From Zygnema cylindricum (Eukaryota; Streptophyta; Zygnematophyceae; Zygnematales; Zygnemataceae): 64,000 bases of DNA. Each line of letters begins with the position of its first letter. The first letter of the stretch is position 1. This document shows, in pieces, positions 33,942-43,854 of the stretch. The stretch is from the NCBI GenBank assembly GCA_037447655.1, contig JBBHKE010002898.1, positions 41,676-105,675 of the forward strand, written 5' to 3'. Position numbers and translations under genes: made by a program. Under the pieces are notes generated by a model. It searched no databases. It saw only the letters and a program-made list of their open reading frames with translations, and was not told the origin of the DNA.

Positions 33942-35034
33942 TTGGGATAATCCTGAGCCAACTTTTCCACTTTCGGTTGCAAATAAATGCACTTCCGGCA
34001 CCATTGAGCCATCCTGCAAAAAAACAATTCCGTACAAATTTCATTTAAGTCCATTATCTTTATAATTAATATGTAGTAAAAAAAAAAACAACACATTTTC
34101 ATAAAAAATGAAAAAAGAAAAAAAAATAAAAACATAAAAAAAAACAAAAACACAAATCGGGAAAGGTAAAAAAAACAACGTAGTTTACTTCTATAATTCC
34201 ATTTTGTCTGTCATCCATGATTTTATTGTTTTTTTATTTCTGTTTGTTTGGTTTTTTTGTCGATAACCTCCATTTCCCCTTCATTAATTTTTTTATCGTT
34301 TCGACAACTTCAATGTTTATTTTAACTTCTTCACTTAAAAAAACAAAAAACAAAAACTAAATAGAAAATAAATTACTAGACTACCAATCTGCTCAAAGTA
34401 CATATTTACTACATTTCCGTACACAATCAGTATATGTCCATATCATTTCTCAACACATCTATCCGTACATATCCGTACACCACACTAACCCTCCTAAAAA
34501 TCATCCCTGCAAAAAAACCCTAAAACACCTTTCTCCGTACACCGTACACCCACCCTGATCCGTACAGCAGCCCTATTCCGTACACTCACCCTTCTCCATA
34601 CAACCACTACCATCCGTACAGCAGCTATATTCCGTACACCACCCTAATCCGTACCAGTCAATAACGACAGCGCCACCCGTCTCCTCAGCATGCTGCAAAA
34701 TTTTGTCCAGCTGCTCCTCACTCGTGATAGGCTCCATGACACGTGGCAACTGACTAGGAGACGCCACGTCACCTACACCTCCACTGCCAGCTGCTGACAC
34801 GTCAACAGCCATCCTTCTCCTGGCATTTCCCGCGTGCTCACGTCTTGCCACGTGGCATACTGCGATTGGTTGAATTTCTTCACGCAAGCCAGTCTTAGGC
34901 CACGTGGCAGTGACAGGGATAGGATGGGAGGAAGGGTGAGTGGTAAGAGAGTGACACGTGGTAGAGGACAGAGAGATTGACGCCACGTGGCATTTGTTTG
35001 ACAGTTGGCTGCTGATGGCGAAGGAAAAGGACAT
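33942..35034 (-). CDS. WCRKC-type plastid thioredoxin, first two exons only
   Basis: Exon 1 (34655-35034) encodes a Ser/Thr-rich N-terminus typical of a chloroplast transit peptide, then MEPITSEEQLDKIL and VVID. Exon 2 (33942-34013) adds WMAQWCRKCIYLQPK. The WCRKC redox site falls at residues 131-135. Splice sites are canonical: donor GTACGG, acceptor TTTTGCAG and donor GTAAGT. The codon split across the junction restores DW, as in thioredoxin folds. WCRKC proteins are plant plastid thioredoxin-like oxidoreductases. I could not find the remaining exons (the second half of the fold) to the left as far as about 31 kb, so the locus may be truncated or have a very long intron. An in-frame upstream ATG at 35154 exists, but the start at 35034 gives the better transit peptide. 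Confidence 0.8.
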
Positions 35035-35045
35035 GATGACACGTG
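34740..35045. promoter_or_regulatory. Cluster of six CACGTG G-box palindromes
   Basis: CACGTG occurs at 34740, 34849, 34901, 34955, 34984 and 35040, several as GCCACGTGGC. Five lie within the coding exon 1 of the thioredoxin and one lies just upstream of its ATG. G-boxes bind bZIP/bHLH factors in plants. Random expectation is about one per 4 kb. Whether they regulate this gene is inference. Confidence 0.45.
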
Positions 35046-36021
35046 GAAAGTTTGAAGAGAGTGAGCTTTGCAAATGTTTTGAGGCGCTAAAATACGAAAA
35101 ATATTTTTTGAATTTTGGATAATTTGACGTACGGAACCAATCAGAGTGCGGCATATTTTTGAGTTAAGATTCGGTCCCGGAAATATTCAGCTGCAGATAT
35201 TTAATTTCATACGTTACATACCATAAAAAGTACTGTACCATAAAAATATCCTACAGTCCATAGTTGTTCATAGCGATTAGTGCGAACGTTTCAATCGTGA
35301 CGAAGTATACGTAACGAATGCATTGAACCTTTTGAACAAATCGTAAAAAGTCGTTAATGAATTTTCCATCCGTACAAATCCGTACAATAAAAAAAAAATG
35401 TAAGGCTTTATAATAAATATTTAAATGATTACGACATTGCATGTCGTCATTGGAATTTCTTCAGCAACTGGAAGCGGTAATCGGAAAAATTTTCTGTGCC
35501 AGAACTTTGACCGACCCGGGTTTGAACCTCAGCCAGCGCACATTTTATCAGAAATCGTCTGTCTGATCCTGTCTGATAGCTACAGTAGTGTTGGGTATCG
35601 GGTAGTTTCATACCGCGATAATTTCGATACTCGATATATCGAATATCGATCGAGGAAAGTCCTCGATATATCGTAGAATGACCAACCTAAACCATCGCGA
35701 TATATATCGCGATGTATTGTTTTTATAAAATAAAAAATTTATTTAATATGTTGTTTTAGAGATAACGACAAATTTTTTGAAACGCGACGTACGACGTGAT
35801 TTTCGTTCCGTGACTTAGGGTGAAGTTCCATCATACGTTTCTGTAATTGTACGGCAAACTCTACAGACCGGGTCGATTGAGTCGAAGTTCCATCACGTAG
35901 AGTTTGTAAGCCACGTGTTTTAAATTGATTGGCGCCACGTTTAGGAAACTGGAATTAACCTCGGGTCAGTTTATGAAACAATAACTGCAACGATGAAAAA
36001 GTCGACGGCCAACGGCTGCTT
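35046..36021. other. Upstream region with MITE ends
   Basis: No gene is recognised. At about 35586 a hAT-like MITE left end (TAGTGTTGGGTATCGG) starts; it resembles the ends at 57349-58234 and has no right end here. At 35819 a Harbinger-like end (GGGTGAAGTTCCATCA) follows TTA, also without a visible partner. The rest may hold the thioredoxin promoter. Confidence 0.4.
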
Positions 36022-36319
36022 TAAATTTAGGGAATTGATCATGGCAGTGATTGTTTTGGTTGCGCACAGTCACTTACGTCATTTTGTCAAAAATGGTACG
36101 TTCAAAGTACACATTTGTACAAGTAAAGTACCGTTGAGTCTAAATTTGACGGTCAATCGGTTGGACAGCTTTGACTTTCAAAATATTGTTTCAACCGCTT
36201 AAAATTTTGCCGCGCTTGCGAACGTCGACCGTCATAAAAAAATTAGCAATTCACACGGCCGGCGAACGTTTACGGTAACAAAACTGCGGCAACCACATGT
36301 AAATAAAAGAGTTGCAGAC

Positions 36320-36890
36320 CATAGTTCAAAAGTAGGTGAAAGTAGGCCCATACAATATGCCTATTGTATGCAAAACATACAATATGCCCTTAAGACCCAT
36401 ATTGTATTGGTCGAAAAATGAAAAAAAAAAAGTTATAGGGTTGAGTTGCACATCGATCGATAGAGAATTAAACGTCATGTCTAAATTTTGAAAAAAAATC
36501 GGACAAAAAAAACAATTTATGTGAGTTTTGAGGTAAAACTTATTTAAACCATTAGATTCAGACGATCGGGCGGTCTCTGATCAAAGTAGTGATCTAAGAA
36601 GATCACATGAAAAGCCCATAATACAACTTACGATAGGACTATCTGTCATATTAGCGTATGCAATTTTGAACGTCCGCGTGTTTTAGTTCGCTAAAAAATT
36701 TCGTCCGTCGACGTGCGCTGAACTATGATCATACGTCATGCGCTGAACTATGATCATACGTCAGATTCGTACGTCCGTACAAGTGTCCACAACGAGCACC
36801 CATTATGTATGCCTACTCTACGCGAGTTTAGTGCCAAGTTTTGTGCGCCTACCAAAGGCCTACCATAAAAACGCCTACTTTTGAACTATG
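36320..36890. mobile_element. hAT-like MITE in left arm
   Basis: The termini CATAGTTCAAAAGTAGG and their reverse complement are flanked by 8-bp duplications TTGCAGAC / TTGCATAC. The undisturbed site is visible in the opposite arm (ttgcagac, near 40186 on the minus strand). 8-bp duplication indicates the hAT superfamily. 571 bp, non-coding, with an internal tandem duplication near 36717-36765. Confidence 0.85.
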
Positions 36891-36955
36891 TTGCATACAG
36901 TCACTTTTTGTCGTTACGTAAGCTCCACATTGAAAGCACGTTGGACATTAACTTA

Positions 36956-37592
36956 GGGTATGGTTACATCAGACGAAAAGTGAGGCTTAATACATAATTT
37001 TGTACTTGCCCGTACCATACCGTACTATATTTTCGCGAGCCTCTTGAAAACAACATTACAGAAAATAAGATTACGATTCTCCAAGTATCCGGGAGAAGAC
37101 GTCGACCGTCCGATTACATTCTGGTCTTCATCTGCGAAGCAACCGCTCCATACGCCTCTGTATTGGTGAACCCACCTCGCGGAGGTGGGTTCAACAATAC
37201 AGAACCAGTCAATTCGCAACACCTGGACGATAGACACGTGCGTCGATGAAAAATGAAAATTTTCACACGCCCTCAAAGTCACGTGCCTTCGGACAAGGTA
37301 ACCGTAAAATCTTTGCCGAAAAGAAATACGGTTTTTTCTTAAAAGTCAACAGAGTGAAGGAGATACCTGAGGTACATTGACGCGGTACACTTGTGAAGTA
37401 CACGTACGTATTACGCAAGTACGGATTTCCATACGAAAATGGTCGGTTTCCAAATCTTTGACGATTTTAGAGATTAGATTTTCAACCTACGTGGAGTCAC
37501 TCAAATAAAAACACGTATGTAAAACTTATTTACAGACGATACGCGATGTAACCTCCGTACTATTACAGAGACCACTTGATGTTACCATACCC
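36956..37592. mobile_element. PIF/Harbinger-like MITE in left arm
   Basis: 16-bp terminal repeats (GGGTATGGTTACATCA, one mismatch) with TTA duplications at 36953-36955 and 37593-37595. The opposite arm shows the empty site 'attaacttagccgc'. A strong hairpin lies at 37156-37202: a 9-bp outer and an 11-bp inner stem around a 3-nt loop. The same central hairpin occurs in the element at 1981-2660. Confidence 0.85.
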
Positions 37593-37681
37593 TTAGCCGC
37601 AAAATTGAAATTTAGTCGTCAAAGCGTTACATTGAGCTAGACACAAACTGGAATGAAACCTTTTTAAAGTGAACTACTGTA

Positions 37682-37889
37682 CACCGTGAATCGCTATTAG
37701 CGTCAATGACTCTAATTGCGGTACCCCGTTTTTTTACCCAAATTCTCAAATAGAATTAATAAAAAAGCTTAAAAAAACAAATTAGAGTAAATGATTTCCT
37801 TCAAAACCCCCAAATTTCCAAATAGCGTGGATAATGCTATTTGTTTCATAACGCTATCTATTTCTAAACGCTAATAGCGATTCACGGTG
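37682..37889. mobile_element. Short Tc1/mariner-like MITE in left arm
   Basis: 208 bp with ends CACCGTGAATCGCTATTAG and their reverse complement, TA on both sides (37680-37681, 37890-37891). It inserted within about six bases of the position occupied by an independent MITE in the other arm. Confidence 0.85.
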
Positions 37890-37986
37890 TAATGAAAGTC
37901 TTGTACGGAAATATTAAAACGCACGAAACGAAATAAATTTTGTACCCTATACTAAAACGAACCGGGGTAGAAGTATCAATTGAAGT

Positions 37987-38280
37987 CATAGTTCAAAAGT
38001 AGGCGCTTTTATGGTAGGCCTTTGGTCGGAGCCTTTATCGTAAGTTGTGTTATGGGCTTTTCATGTGATTTTCTTAGATCGCTACTTTGATCGGCGACCG
38101 TCCGATCGTCCGAATATGACGGTGTAAATAAATTTATTTGGTCCGAATGTTTTAATTGGTACGAATGTTTTAATTGGTCCGAAGAGGTCCAACTACAATA
38201 TGGGTCTTAAGGCCATACTGTATGTTTTGCATACATTAGGCATATTGTATGGGCCTACTTTCACCTACTTTTGAACTATG
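37987..38280. mobile_element. hAT-like MITE in the spacer
   Basis: 294 bp with the same CATAGTTCAAAAGTAGG ends as 36320-36890, in opposite orientation, and 8-bp duplications ATTGAAGT / ATTGAAAT. It is a shorter deletion form of the same family. Confidence 0.85.
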
Positions 38281-38416
38281 ATTGAAATTAAATGAAAAAA
38301 ATGCGCGTCGTCACGCGCGATGAAATCGAGCCACACTATCTATGAATCAACATTCTTAAATTGACAGGGAAATTTCGTTTCGTGCGTTTTAATATTTTCG
38401 TACAAGACTTACAGTA

Positions 38417-38916
38417 CACCGCGAGTCGTAATTAGAGTAAATTACTTTAATTCGGTCTCTCGAAATTTCGACTCTATCACATGAAATAGAGTAAATGATT
38501 CTAATTTGTTCATTATTCTATTTAAGGTAAATTTTAATTAACGTTTCTAATTATAACATAGGTTCGTTTTCAATGGTGTGGAGTACGGACGACCTCGGAC
38601 CGTGCAAAATTGTACATTATTAAGTAAAAAAGTACAAATAATGATTTAGTACAGGTTGTTATCATGTAACTGCGTTTTAACAAACCGCATAGTGCAAACG
38701 TCATTGTGACGATAAATTGTACGTTTTGCCAAATTCTGTACGAATACCTTATTTATAGTAGAGGATATTAGCGTGCCAAATTATAGTACTTAAATAAATT
38801 AGAGTAAACTTCATAGTTGAAACAACTCTTTCACACAAATTAGCCTTCATTACTCTATTTTTTTTTTTAGTTTTTGTACTCTAATTTTTTCGTTACTCTA
38901 ATTACGATTCGGGGTG
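38417..38916. mobile_element. Tc1/mariner-like MITE in right arm (copy 1)
   Basis: 500 bp with CACCGCGAGTCGTAATTAG-type ends, TA at 38415-38416 and 38917-38918. Same family as 3212-3755. Confidence 0.85.
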
Positions 38917-38955
38917 TAGTTCAGTTTAATGAGGTTTCGTTTCAGTTTGCGTCTA

Positions 38956-39569
38956 CACCGCGAATCGTAATTAGAGTAAATTACTCTAATTCGGTCGCTC
39001 AAAATTTTGACTCTATGACCTCAAATAGAGTAAACGATTCTATTTTTTTCATTATTATAATTTAGGTAAGTTTAATTAGCGTAAAATATTGTAACATAGG
39101 TTCGTTTAAATAGTGTGGAGTACGGACGACGCTCGACCGTGCAAGATTGTACTTTTGTAAGTAAAAAGGTACAAATAATGATTTAATAGAATCGCGCTCG
39201 CACGTGAAATCGCACTGCACGAAAAATCAATCACATCCAAAAAAAGTCGTTCGCATAACTCTCGTCCGTCGACAACATCGTCGGCAGTGTGAACATTAAC
39301 GGACATTCAGCGCGACAAATAATACTAACGTCATAATGACGTCAAAACTATACGGACTGACAGATTTTGTACGTCTACGTAATTTAGTGTTCATAATTTC
39401 AGCGCGGATATTTATTGCCGACATAACCCAATATAGTGTACTTAAATAAATTAGAGTAAACTTCCTATGTGAAAAAGTTCTATCACATAAATTAGAGTTC
39501 ATTTCTCTAATTGTTATTTTTTGTTTTTTTACTCTAATTTTTTCATTACTCTAATTACGATTCGCGGTG
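38956..39569. mobile_element. Tc1/mariner-like MITE in right arm (copy 2)
   Basis: 614 bp, longer than its relatives because of extra internal sequence around 39190-39360. Left TA is at 38954-38955. At its right end TA (39570-39571) is shared with the next copy. Confidence 0.85.
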
Positions 39570-39571
39570 TA

Positions 39572-40070
39572 CACCGCGAATCGTAAATAGGGTAAATTAC
39601 TCTAATTCAGTCGCTCGGAATTTCGACTCTTTCACATCAAATAGAGTAAAGATTCTAATTTTTTCATTATTCTATTTAAGTTAAAGTTTAATTAGCGTTT
39701 TTAATTATAATATAGGTTCGTTTTAAATAGTGTGGAGTACGGGCGACCTCATACCGTACAAAATTGTACTTTATTAAGTAAAAAAGTACAAATAATTATT
39801 TAATTCAGGTCGTTATCATGTTAGTGCGTTTTAACAAACCGCGTAGTGCACACGTCATAGTGACGTTAAAATATACGTTTTGCCAAATTTTGTACAAATA
39901 CCTTATTTACAGTAGAGGATATTAGCGTGCCAAATTAGAGTACTTAAATAAAATAGAGTAAACTTCATAGTTGAAATAGCTCTATCACATAAATTAGCGT
40001 TCATTACTCTATTTTTTTTTTAAATTTTTGTACTCTAATTTTTTCATTACTCTAATTACGATTCGTGGTG
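39572..40070. mobile_element. Tc1/mariner-like MITE in right arm (copy 3)
   Basis: 499 bp, directly abutting copy 2 with a single shared TA between them and TA again at 40071-40072. The left arm near 37636 shows the unoccupied single TA (gagcTAgac), so one copy inserted at the other's target TA. Confidence 0.85.
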
Positions 40071-40362
40071 TAGTTCAATGTAACGCTTACACGGCTAAAT
40101 TTCGATTTTGCGGCTAAGTTAATGTCCAACGTGCTTTCACCGTGGAGCTCACGTAACGACAAAAATTGGCTGTCTGCAACACTTTTATTTACATGTGGTT
40201 GCCGCAGTTTTGTTAACGTAAACTTTCGCTGGCCGTGTGAATTGCTCTTTTTTTGATGACGGTCGATGTTCGCAAGCGTGACAAAAGTTTAAGCGGTTGA
40301 AACAATTTTTTGAAAGTCAAAGATGTCCAACCGATTGACCGTCAAATTTAGACTCAACGGTA

Positions 40363-40889
40363 CACCCTGAATCGTAATTAGAGTAATGAAAAAATTAGAG
40401 TACAAAAACTAAAAAACAAATTAGAGTACAAAATCTAAAAAAAAAAATTAGAGTAATGAACGCTAATTTATGTGATAGAGTTGTTTCAACTATGAAGTTT
40501 ACTCTAGTTTATTGAAGTACTCTAATTTGGCACACTAATATCCTCTACTGTAAATAAGGTATTCATACAGAATTTGGCAAAACGTACAGTTTATCATCAC
40601 TATGACGTTTGCACTACGCGGTTTGTTAAAACGCAGTTACATGATAACGACCTGTATTAAATCATTATTTGTACTTTTTTACTTAATACAGTAAAATTTT
40701 GCACGGTCGGAGGTCGTCCGTACTCCACACTATTGAAAACGAACATATATTAGAATTGAAAATTTTAATTAAACTTTACCTTAAGTAGAATAATGAAAAA
40801 AATAGAATAATTTACTCTATTTCATGTGATAGAGTTGAAATTTCGAGCGACCGAATTAGAGTAATTTACTCTAATTACGATTCGCGGTG
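40363..40889. mobile_element. Tc1/mariner-like MITE in right arm (copy 4)
   Basis: 527 bp with TA at 40361-40362 and 40890-40891. The left arm at about 36124-36140 carries the empty site (ggTActttac in the corresponding orientation), which proves TA duplication and exact ends. Confidence 0.9.
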
Positions 40890-41039
40890 TACTTTACTAG
40901 TACAAATGTGTACTTCGAACGTACCATTTTTGACAAAATGACGTAAGTGACTGTGCGCAACCAAAACAATCACTGCCATGATCAATTCCCTAAATTTTTA
41001 CAAGACCAATGAACTTTTCATTGAATATGGACCAATGAG

Positions 41040-41115
41040 AATAAGGCGAAGACGAAGACGAAGACGAGAACAAAGACGAGAACGAATACGAGAACGAAGA
41101 CGAAGACGAGGAGGG
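41040..41115 (+). repeat. GAAGAC/GAGAAC short tandem repeat
   Basis: Imperfect hexamers (gaagac, gagaac) run for about 75 bp next to the inverted repeat's outer tip. The S-rich frame on the other strand is a shadow. Confidence 0.8.
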
Positions 41116-42171
41116 AGGCCGAAGACCTTTGGATTTTAGCGAAGATTTTGTACAACTTTGCAGAGCGTTAGGGTATGTCTCCATGTGCGGAAGTAAGGGT
41201 TTCTTTGTCGTTTTCCTCAAAAACATAGCGTCGTACCGCTTAAGTTACAACCGTACAAAGAAATTGAAAAAAGTAGAAATACATTCCGATGAACATAATT
41301 CAATAATTACAATTTACTTTTTCTGAAAGAAAATGACGATTATTAATAAATATAACTTCAAATTTTCTCGACATCCGTTCGAATAATGTCGGTTTTCTAC
41401 ATTGAGCCAGTTAGGACATCTCAAATTTCATTGAGAATTATTTTTTTTCTTCCAATTTTTCAACTTTGTTTTATTTTGTTTGACTCTTTATCCCTAAATA
41501 TATAGTCATTGCTTGTTGATAAAGTCCCCCCTTTTTTTTAACAATCGGATAAGTTAATAGTTTTAATTTCTGGTGGAAAAAAATTAATAAGATTGCAGAA
41601 GCTAGAATTAATTTTGAGGCAAAATAGTGTTGAGCCTCTCAATTTGCATTCGTTTTTCTTTTTTTCTTTTTTGGGCGTAGTCTAAGTAAATGTTTAGATT
41701 TTTTTGTAAGATAGCATATTAGTATTTCTCATTTATTTCAATGATGTGTGAAACATCATTTTTACTTAAAACCTTTTCTCAAATTTTATCTGTAATGGAT
41801 TATAATGTATGATAAGTATGTTGTCAATTTTTTTTCGAGCTCGCAATAATGTTTACATGGTGTATATATTATAATAAAATTCAAACATTTTGTTTGGAGA
41901 GTGCTAAACGAATGCAAAACTGATATTTTACAATATTTGTTAGTTTTCCATGTTTAGACCAAAAGTCCTTTATACCCGGTTCTTCATTCCCATTATGAAT
42001 TTTTGAATTTCATGATTCACAAATTCTGCTTTACGTATTTTCCACGAACCAATTTCATTACCGCTGATTAAACCCGTCAACTGATTCTCGATACTATTTT
42101 AGAATTTTGTTTAAGAAACTTCTTCCTTGTACTGCTTATAAATTTGTCAGTTTTGACCACGGATTTCAGGC
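41116..42171. other. No gene; one truncated Harbinger-like end
   Basis: At 41168-41290 the left part of the family at 42175-42954 is present ('gttagggtatgtctccatgtgcggaagtaaggg'-like, then 'tacaaccgtac'). The remainder is AT-rich and featureless. Confidence 0.4.
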
Positions 42172-42174
42172 TTA

Positions 42175-42954
42175 GGGTGTGTCCCCATGTGCATAAGTAA
42201 GGGTTTTTTCCTGTCGTTTTGCTGTAAAACTTAGCGCCGTACTGCCTAAGTTGCAACCGTACGAAGGAATCGCAAATTTGTGGAGTACAATTTGCGTCAT
42301 CCCTGAACTTAGGATGTACGAAAAGTTGTCGTCTTGTGCTTTTCGACCCACTTCGACGACAAAAAACGTCATCTTCAACCTTATCTTTAAAACACATGCG
42401 CGATGTGATTTAAAATTAGGTTTTTTCGATTGACAAATAGGAACATATTTTCGCGCGTGCCGTAAATTTCGACAAAAATCCTACGATTTTCAAGGACAAA
42501 GAAAAGTACATAGTTCGCTATGTTTTGTCCGTTTGGGTTTTAATACGACAAAGACAAGTACACAATTTGTTTGGATTTGTCCGTTTTCGTCTAGTACGGT
42601 TTTTTTTTTTTGCAGGGGTCTTCAAATTCCGATGCCATTTCACGTCGACCGGACAGGAGACGCGAAGGCAAAGCGCCTCATCTTCAACCGTGAAATTGCA
42701 CAGGCTGGAAGGCGGTACGTCTACAATGTCACGGTAAGACATGCGACGTCACACGCAGGTACAAAAAATATCGTGCGACCTCAGATTGTCGACGTTGACA
42801 TCCGTCACAGGTATTGTCGACGTATACAATCGTCACAAGCGTAAGTTACGATATCGTCATTACAGACATAGGGACACTTGAAAACCGGGTCCGGCGGATC
42901 CGCGCTAAAATACAAAGTAATTTCGCTAAGTTACAAGTACATGGGGACACACCC
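42175..42954. mobile_element. PIF/Harbinger-like MITE
   Basis: 780 bp with ends GGGTGTGTCCCCATGT / ACATGGGGACACACCC, and TTA duplications at 42172-42174 and 42955-42957. It contains GTAC-rich sequence and short frames but no transposase. Confidence 0.85.
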
Positions 42955-43123
42955 TTAGAAACTTATCTAACTCCAGTACTGTAGTCTCGAGAAAGTTCTC
43001 ATCCAATCTTCGGTAAGAATTCTTATTCCGATCCTAAAACTCTCCCATGTCCGTACAGCCATGCAAGGCCAAAGGGCCGCCAGGGACACGTGTAGATTGC
43101 TTTATATGCAATTGTAATCACTA

Positions 43124-43662
43124 CACCGCCAATCGTTATTAGCGTGTAAGTTTTTTTAGCGTATAAAAATTATTACCGTGGTGTACGCTATTTAAGAATT
43201 TGAAAATTTTGGAAAAAATCATACATTCTAATTGTTTGGCTATGGTAATTTGGATCTTTGAAAAAAAAATGTCGGTCGCAAACATGCTTACACTAATATA
43301 GGTCTCCGTACAAAATCTGACAAATCGTACACAAATCGTACATTCACACGGTCGAAACGCGGCTGTCGGACGAATATGTGCGAGCGGGATTTTTTACGAC
43401 CTGGTTTTTTTTCCTTTTTAGAACGCACATTCTCATGCGTCCACGGTTACTAAAACTAATTTATTGTACTTTTTAACTTAAAAAGGTACATTTATGTACG
43501 GTCTGACACTGACCGTACACCACTCTATTTAAGAGACAACGTACTGAAAATAACCCTAAATAGAATAAAGAAAAAAATAGAATGAACTACACTAATGGAG
43601 AATAAAAAAAAAAAAAAGCGGGACGGAATTAGCGTACACAACGCTAATAACGATTGGCGGTG
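43124..43662. mobile_element. Tc1/mariner-like MITE
   Basis: 539 bp with CACCGCCAATCGTTATTAG ends, TA at 43122-43123 and 43663-43664. Same subfamily as 890-1426. Confidence 0.85.
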
Positions 43663-43684
43663 TAGAGAATACTTTTGTCAAGTA

Positions 43685-43852
43685 CACCGTGTATTGCTAT
43701 TAGTGTTGATGTTTTTTCGTCAATTACAACAACTTTTCTCCGTGCACACTCTCCCAAATTTCGTGGCAACAGACAGGTTAACAATTTGACAAGAATGCGG
43801 CGAAGAAAAGATGTTTTAAGTGAAGAAAAAAACATAATAGAGATACAGGTTG
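43685..43852. mobile_element. Short Tc1/mariner-like MITE (degenerate right end)
   Basis: 168 bp with left end CACCGTGTATTGCTATTAG. Internal blocks 'cttttctccgtgcacac' and 'gaaaagatgttttaagt' are shared with 61106-61322 and 61842-62716. TA is present at both sides but the right terminus is eroded. Confidence 0.6.
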
Positions 43853-43854
43853 TA

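Larger units (their letters stand above)
36022..40999. repeat. Long inverted repeat (foldback), heavily invaded by MITEs
   Basis: The left arm (36022 to about 37933) and right arm (about 38371-40999) are reverse complements once the inserted MITEs are removed. Each arm is then roughly 490 bp. Shared blocks run from 'aaatttagggaattgatcatgg' at the outer tip to 'aaaacgcacgaaacgaaat' at the inner end. Left-arm insertions are at 36320-36890, 36956-37592 and 37682-37889. Right-arm insertions are at 38417-38916, 38956-39569, 39572-40070 and 40363-40889. The spacer holds another MITE (37987-38280). The outer ends show no clear target duplication, so the origin (foldback transposon or local palindrome) is open. 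Confidence 0.8.

Noticed and set aside
36000-36202. Candidate small gene (69 codons)
   Set aside because: It lies within the inverted-repeat arm; the opposite arm holds the same sequence with changes and an insertion, so it is repeat sequence.
41140-41326. 65-codon plus-strand frame
   Set aside because: It crosses a truncated MITE end and a short tandem repeat; no protein motif.
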